DNA from: Afipia sp.
Lineage (GTDB): Bacteria > Pseudomonadota > Alphaproteobacteria > Rhizobiales > Xanthobacteraceae
Length of the DNA stretch: 64,000 nt
Direction: 5' to 3'
Assembly: GCA_017474385.1 (NCBI GenBank)
Contig: JAFVHU010000090.1
Coordinates: forward strand, 28,396-92,395
Shown here: piece after piece, positions 60,232 through 64,000 of the stretch
Position numbering within the stretch: the first letter of the stretch is position 1
How the letters are laid out: the number at the start of each line of letters is the position of its first letter
Program-made: the position numbers and the translations under genes
Notes under the pieces: generated by a model
The model's database searches: none
The model's input: the letters and a program-made list of their open reading frames with translations, nothing else
What the model was told of the DNA's origin: nothing

Positions 60232-60248
60232 TTTAGAACGCTTCTAAA
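60232..60248. promoter_or_regulatory. Perfect Irr-type iron box upstream of bfr
   Basis: TTTAGAACGCTTCTAAA, a perfect 7+7 palindrome with a 3-bp spacer, 44 bp before the bfr start. It matches the iron control element bound by Irr in rhizobia, where Irr represses bacterioferritin under iron limitation. Confidence 0.82.
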
Positions 60249-60292
60249 TTGAGTTTGGTCCGTCCAACGACGGTTCCACCATGGAGTGCAAC

Positions 60293-60778
60293 ATGAAGGG
60301 CGATCCGAAGGTCATCGAATTCCTGAACAAGGCGCTGCGCAGCGAACTGACTGCCGTGAGCCAGTTCTGGCTTCACTACCGGATGCTGGAAAACTGGGGC
60401 CTGAAGGATCTCGCCAAGAAGTGGCGCAAGGAATCCATCGAGGAAATGGAGCACGCCGACAAGCTGATCGACCGCATCATCTTTCTTGACGGCTTCCCGA
60501 ACCTGCAGGTGCTCGATCCACTGCACATCGGCCAGAACGTGAAGGAAGTTCTGGATTGCGACCTCAAGGCCGAGTATTCGGCGCGCGAGCTTTACGAGAA
60601 GGCCGCGACCCACTGCCATAGCGCGAAGGACTACGTCTCGCGCGACCTGTTCGAGAGCCTGATGAAGGACGAGGAAGGGCATATCGACTTCCTCGAAACC
60701 CAGATCGACCTCGTCAAGAAGATTGGCGTTGAGTTGTACTCGCAGAAGCACATGGGCGGCCTCGACGACGGACACTAG
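60293..60778 (+). CDS. bfr: Bacterioferritin
   Basis: A 161-residue four-helix iron-storage protein starting [20 protein letters not shown]. The ATG at 60293 (GGAG 6 bp before) is preferred over 60281. It has the ferroxidase Glu/His residues ([21 protein letters not shown]) and Met52 for haem in the EEMEHAD segment, and the C-terminal [11 protein letters not shown]. It stores iron as ferric mineral and works with Bfd encoded just upstream. Confidence 0.95.
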   Translation: MKGDPKVIEFLNKALRSELTAVSQFWLHYRMLENWGLKDLAKKWRKESIEEMEHADKLIDRIIFLDGFPNLQVLDPLHIGQNVKEVLDCDLKAEYSARELYEKAATHCHSAKDYVSRDLFESLMKDEEGHIDFLETQIDLVKKIGVELYSQKHMGGLDDGH

Positions 60779-60808
60779 GCGTTCGCGACTGCGATACGCC
60801 ACGCAATC

Positions 60809-60842
60809 AAGCCCGGACCGCATCATGCGGCTCCGGGCTTTT
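60809..60842 (+). terminator. Terminator after bfr
   Basis: Stem AAGCCCGG / CCGGGCTT with a 16-base loop that itself contains a small GCATCATGC hairpin, followed by TTTT, 30 bp after the stop. Confidence 0.82.
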
Positions 60843-60914
60843 CATTTGATGCTCTGACTTCCGCAAGAAATGCCTTAGCTTCGCCAACAACAAGAAACAT
60901 TCGGGAGAAACGCG

Positions 60915-61685
60915 ATGATCTATGACTGGCCCGCGATCGTCGATGATTTGAATGCGCTGCTGAAGCTGCGTTCGATCCCGTTCGGCATGAAGATGTTCAC
61001 GCGGCGCGAGGACATGGAAGCGATCCCGAAAATCCGCCGGCCGCAATCGGTCCACACGCTGGATCAGATCGTGGCGCAGGCGGCGCGGATCGGCTGGACG
61101 GTCGGCATCACCAGTGACGATCTGGTCGGCGCGCAGTGCCGCGCGGTTGTCGGCCTCGGTGGTGCCAAGACCGATGCCTGGCAATCCGGCCAGCACATGA
61201 CCGGCGTCTGGTTCTCGACGCAGCAGGATGCGCAGGCGCATCAGGAAGCGATGCATTGCGTGCCGGACGGACAATACGATGCGCTCGCCGTCGGGCCGCT
61301 GTCGTCCGGCAAGCTCGATCCGCCCGACATCGCGCTGTTCTATGCGACGCCCGGCGCGATGATCTATTTCATCAACGGATTGCAGTGGTCCGGCTACAAG
61401 CGGTTCGACTGGAGCGTGGTCGGCGAATCCGCCTGCGCGGATTCATGGGGCCGCGCGCTGACCACGCGATTACCGAGTCTGTCGATCCCGTGTTTCGCCG
61501 AGCGCCGCTACGGCGGCGTGCTCGACGAGGAAATGCTGATGGCGACGCCGCCGGAATATCTCATCAGCGCCATCGCCGGCATGAAGGCGCTGTCGAAGAA
61601 CGGCTTCCGTTATCCGTTCGCGCAATATGGTGTGCAGCAGGATGTGCGCGCCGGCATGGCGGTGAGTTATCCGGGACGGGCATGA
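60915..61685 (+). CDS. DUF169 family protein
   Basis: A 256-residue protein with the DUF169 pattern: LRSIPFGMKMF, TVGITSDDLVGAQCRAVVGL, PPDIALFYATPGAMIYFING and the C-terminal ADSWGRALTTRLPSLSIPCFAERRYGG with conserved Cys. Function unknown; some relatives cluster with CO dehydrogenase or formate genes. The ATG follows GGGAGA. Confidence 0.87.
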   Translation: MIYDWPAIVDDLNALLKLRSIPFGMKMFTRREDMEAIPKIRRPQSVHTLDQIVAQAARIGWTVGITSDDLVGAQCRAVVGLGGAKTDAWQSGQHMTGVWFSTQQDAQAHQEAMHCVPDGQYDALAVGPLSSGKLDPPDIALFYATPGAMIYFINGLQWSGYKRFDWSVVGESACADSWGRALTTRLPSLSIPCFAERRYGGVLDEEMLMATPPEYLISAIAGMKALSKNGFRYPFAQYGVQQDVRAGMAVSYPGRA

Positions 61686-61691
61686 AGGTGC

Positions 61692-62045
61692 TCACGATCC
61701 ATCCGCCGGCACGAAGCATGTGATCTCGATGTTGCCGCGGATCGTGACGTACCACACCACTGCGCCGCCGGTGGGATTGCCGCCGGTGCGGATGATCGCC
61801 TTCTCCGGCACCATCCACCATGTGCCTTCGATCGGCACCCAGTAGCTGCCCTCGCGGACGTCGTAGTCAGTGCGGTGCCCATCCGACACGTCGCAGCACG
61901 GCACGCCGGCGGGACTACGCGCATCCTTGAACCATTTGCGGATGTGTTCGGGGACATCGCCGAATTGACCGCGATCGACTGCGAGAGCCGTCGCGGTAGA
62001 CAGCGTCAGCGGAATCATCAGGGCAAGGCGAGCCGGCCACCTCAT
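61692..62045 (-). CDS. Small secreted hypothetical protein
   Basis: A 117-residue exported protein (signal MRWPARLALMIPLTLSTATA, cleavage after ALA). The mature part has two adjacent cysteines (PCCDVSDGHRTDYDVREG), a conserved-looking aromatic stretch YWVPIEGTWWMVPEKAI and a last Cys near the end. A GGAGG site sits before the ATG; the long upstream frame is rejected. Common in Nitrobacteraceae and unnamed. Confidence 0.75.
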   Translation of the reverse strand: MRWPARLALMIPLTLSTATALAVDRGQFGDVPEHIRKWFKDARSPAGVPCCDVSDGHRTDYDVREGSYWVPIEGTWWMVPEKAIIRTGGNPTGGAVVWYVTIRGNIEITCFVPADGS

Positions 62046-62169
62046 GCGATCCTCCGCGATCAGAATCGCCAAGAGTTTCGGACGGTGATCAGGAGGCGTC
62101 CAGACACAGCCGCGCGAGGCGCGAAATTCTTCCAGCACATAGTTGAGGCACGATGCATCGCAGCATCGG

Positions 62170-62772
62170 TTACGCCTTCGCGCCGCGTTTCTTCTTTTTC
62201 GCCTCAGGCTGCGGTGGCAGCGGGCACCCGGCGAAGGCTGCCTCGATGGCGGCAGGCGCGCCGTCGAGTTTGAAGTCCGCGGTGGTCCGTCCACCAGTGA
62301 GCGAGCGCAGCCGGACGACCAGTGTGCTCGACGCTGCAAGTTCGTTGACGAAGGTGATGACCGCCGCCCGATCTTCGATCACCACAGTCCTGTGTTCTTG
62401 AAGGAAACGCGAGGCGACATTGTCGTGGCCGGGCTTTTCGTCGAAACGATAGCCGAGGATCGAGTTGGTGTCGGTGCCAACCTTGAATGCGAAAGCGAAG
62501 CGAACCAGCGGCTGTTCGTCAAAACATGTAAGCTGCATCGATGCAACGCCGGGACGCTCGGCAAACGTATTCGAGGCATTGTCGATGACATTCGTTGCGC
62601 TCGGCACTGGGATGCCGGTGACGCGGTCGACCTGCTTCTCGATTTTCCAGTTGCCGGACGTCGTGGTTGCCGGAGTGGCGACATAAGGATCGCGCGTGGA
62701 GCACGCGCCAAGACCCGCGCTCAAGCCTGCGCACAGCAAGACGGCCATCACGGCGAACGCGACACGACGCAC
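62170..62772 (-). CDS. Putative lipoprotein, hypothetical
   Basis: A 200-residue protein with a lipoprotein signal (lipobox LGAC at about 21-24). Mature part: DPYVATPATTTSGNWKIEKQ, a beta-rich core with FDEQPLVRFAFAFKV, and a basic C-terminus ending in KKKKRGAKA. Outer-membrane or periplasmic anchor likely. No family recognised. Confidence 0.72.
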   Translation of the reverse strand: MRRVAFAVMAVLLCAGLSAGLGACSTRDPYVATPATTTSGNWKIEKQVDRVTGIPVPSATNVIDNASNTFAERPGVASMQLTCFDEQPLVRFAFAFKVGTDTNSILGYRFDEKPGHDNVASRFLQEHRTVVIEDRAAVITFVNELAASSTLVVRLRSLTGGRTTADFKLDGAPAAIEAAFAGCPLPPQPEAKKKKRGAKA

Positions 62773-62829
62773 AACGCAATCCCCAGCCCGTCCTTATCCT
62801 GCAACCGGAGCGGGTGGCGCGCAAGCGGC

Positions 62830-63522
62830 TTATGCGGGGACGCCTTCCTCGACCCGGATCACGGAGGCGGCCAGACCGACGACAACCGAGAGCGCAAGAC
62901 ACCAGAAGCCGACATAGACATACATCACAGCGGCGACCCCGCAGCCGATCGCGAAAAAGCAGATCGCCAGCGCAAGGCGACCGAAGCGGGTCCGCACCTG
63001 CGGGCGTGTTTCGGGCTTGGCGCCGGTCATCAGATCGACGGCGTCAAGCGTAACCTGCACGGTCGAGCCGGTCATCATGGTGGACGGCGGCAGGCTGGCC
63101 ATGTGCACGCGCTGCACGGCGTTCTGCATCGCCATCGCGGCGACGCCGGCAAAGCCGGTCAGCAGCGCCATCGGCGTGTTGGCGTCGGGAAACGGACCGT
63201 AGCGCACGGCGAGAAGAAAGAAGGCCAGTAGAAACGCCACCTTCACTCCGAGCAGGATTTGCATCGCGGGCAATTTGTGCGCGCGCAGCACGGTGCCGGC
63301 CAGCCGCGCCAGCGCGATGATGAGAATGAATTCGGGCAGCGCCAGGATCTTGCCGACGATGCCGTGGCTGCCATGGACCAGCGCCGCGCCCAGCGTGACG
63401 AAATTGCCGGTGACATGCGCGGTGAACAGGCCGGCGAGACCGAGGAAGCCCGCGGTGTCGACGAAGCCGCCGTTGAACGACAGCAATGCCGCGACGACGT
63501 TGGATCGGGTGATCTGTTTCAT
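62830..63522 (-). CDS. DUF1275 (YoaK) family membrane protein
   Basis: A 230-residue protein with six predicted membrane helices, starting MKQITRSNVVAALLSFNGGF; the ATG at 63522 is preferred to a TTG four codons upstream. Family pieces: GFVDTAGFLGLAGLFTAHVTGN, GVAAMAMQNAVQRVHMAS, PPSTMMTGSTVQVTLDAVDL. Function unknown. Confidence 0.88.
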   Translation of the reverse strand: MKQITRSNVVAALLSFNGGFVDTAGFLGLAGLFTAHVTGNFVTLGAALVHGSHGIVGKILALPEFILIIALARLAGTVLRAHKLPAMQILLGVKVAFLLAFFLLAVRYGPFPDANTPMALLTGFAGVAAMAMQNAVQRVHMASLPPSTMMTGSTVQVTLDAVDLMTGAKPETRPQVRTRFGRLALAICFFAIGCGVAAVMYVYVGFWCLALSVVVGLAASVIRVEEGVPA

Positions 63523-63568
63523 TCTATTTTCCAAACTGCGGCAATCATCCTAACGCCGACAGATAAGG

Positions 63569-63808
63569 CTAAGCTGGGAGTTGCTCAGATTGTTCGGATT
63601 GCTTTGGGAAAATGGGCTCAATCCCCAGAGCTTCCAAAGTTGATCCAAAGTCTTTCTTTAATGCGTCTGTGTCTCTAGCGGCGGCGTAAATTCTTTTAAT
63701 GTTGAACGAATATCTTACCCGCTCTTTTTGATTTCGGGGATTTCCCATAGCTTGAGAAATTTTTGGATCAAGAGGCGTAGTGCATCGGAGAAATTGTGTT
63801 ATGAGCAT
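63569..63808 (-). CDS. Small hypothetical protein, possibly horizontally acquired
   Basis: A 79-residue ORF starting MLITQFLRCTTPLDPKISQA with no signal peptide and no recognised motif. Its bases are clearly AT-richer than the surroundings and it lies just inside the IS element edge, so it may be foreign or the remnant of a larger gene. Confidence 0.45.
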   Translation of the reverse strand: MLITQFLRCTTPLDPKISQAMGNPRNQKERVRYSFNIKRIYAAARDTDALKKDFGSTLEALGIEPIFPKQSEQSEQLPA

Positions 63809-63864
63809 CGCATCTCCATGCTTTACAACTATGTTAGCCTCGAGAACCCAATGGCCATGAACTA

Positions 63865-64000
63865 GGGTCTGTTGGGATTCAGGATTCTCATCCGGGCTTG
63901 GGTGTGATTCAAGCTTTGGATGGACCGATTCGTTTTGACTGACGCCCAGTGGGCGAAGATGGAGCCGCTTTGTCTCGGCAAGCCGGGCGATCCTGGCCGC
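63865..64000 (+). mobile_element. IS5-family insertion sequence, left end (runs off window)
   Basis: The putative terminal inverted repeat begins near GGGTCTGTTGGGATTC, just after a CTAG. The transposase reading frame follows about 55 bp later. The element continues past the right edge, so its other end and target duplication cannot be seen. Confidence 0.7.
63920..64000 (+). CDS. IS5-family transposase, N-terminus (3' truncated by window)
   Basis: The first 27 codons read MDRFVLTDAQWAKMEPLCLG and continue KPGDPGR, the standard opening of IS5-group (IS427-like) transposases, whose DDE domain lies further on. No ribosome site stands out. It runs off the window, so integrity is unknown. Confidence 0.78.
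   Translation, partial: MDRFVLTDAQWAKMEPLCLGKPGDPGR

Noticed and set aside
62143-63231. 362-codon + strand frame opposite the putative lipoprotein and DUF1275 genes
   Set aside because: Covers two credible - strand genes and has no motif.

Overview
The window is high-GC alphaproteobacterial DNA. It most resembles the Bradyrhizobium/Afipia/Rhodopseudomonas group (Nitrobacteraceae). Three things point there: an Irr-type iron box ahead of bacterioferritin, many short palindromic dispersed repeats of the kind common in that family, and an oxalate/glyoxylate gene set of the Methylobacterium/Bradyrhizobium type. No rRNA, tRNA or CRISPR was seen. Assignments come from reading the sequence and remembered family features; no database search was run.

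Region 1 (1-8.1 kb, + strand) is a catabolic operon. It holds the 3' end of a CoxL-type molybdenum hydroxylase, a complete branched-chain-amino-acid-type ABC importer (binding protein, two permeases, two ATPases), a cyclase-family hydrolase, a histidinol-dehydrogenase-like (HpsN-type) dehydrogenase and an SDR. The substrate is unknown. Region 2 (8.1-12.7 kb, - strand) is the glyoxylate-to-glycerate operon gcl-hyi-glxR, with an IclR regulator gene beside it.

Region 3 (12.8-30 kb) is an oxalate island: an ADP-forming-type acyl-CoA ligase, an FCD-GntR regulator, oxc, frc, two small ORFs, a tripartite tricarboxylate (TTT) transporter, an OxlT-like carrier, a second-copy-type sucCD pair, a CBS-domain protein, a PanE-like reductase and an FAH-family enzyme. 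Seven copies of one palindrome, TGGYAT-N5-ATRCCA, sit in front of these units, mostly 58-62 bp before the first start codon. This looks like a local regulon of the GntR protein. Proposed flow: oxalate enters by OxlT and/or TTT. Frc or the ligase makes oxalyl-CoA. Oxc decarboxylates it for energy, while the PanE-like protein may reduce it to glyoxylate, which feeds region 2.

Region 4 (30-64 kb) is mostly housekeeping and hypothetical genes, interspersed with many dispersed repeats that are absent from the first 27 kb. It includes glutathione peroxidase, a DapA-like gene broken by an in-frame stop, an adenylate cyclase-hydrolase fusion, MoxR and CoxE-like VWA proteins, rhodaneses, an L,D-transpeptidase, EttA, a lytic transglycosylase whose signal peptide is encoded by a repeat, tandem glycine-rich secreted paralogs, and an iron-storage pair (bfd, bfr) with Irr-type boxes. 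The right edge enters an IS5-family insertion sequence.
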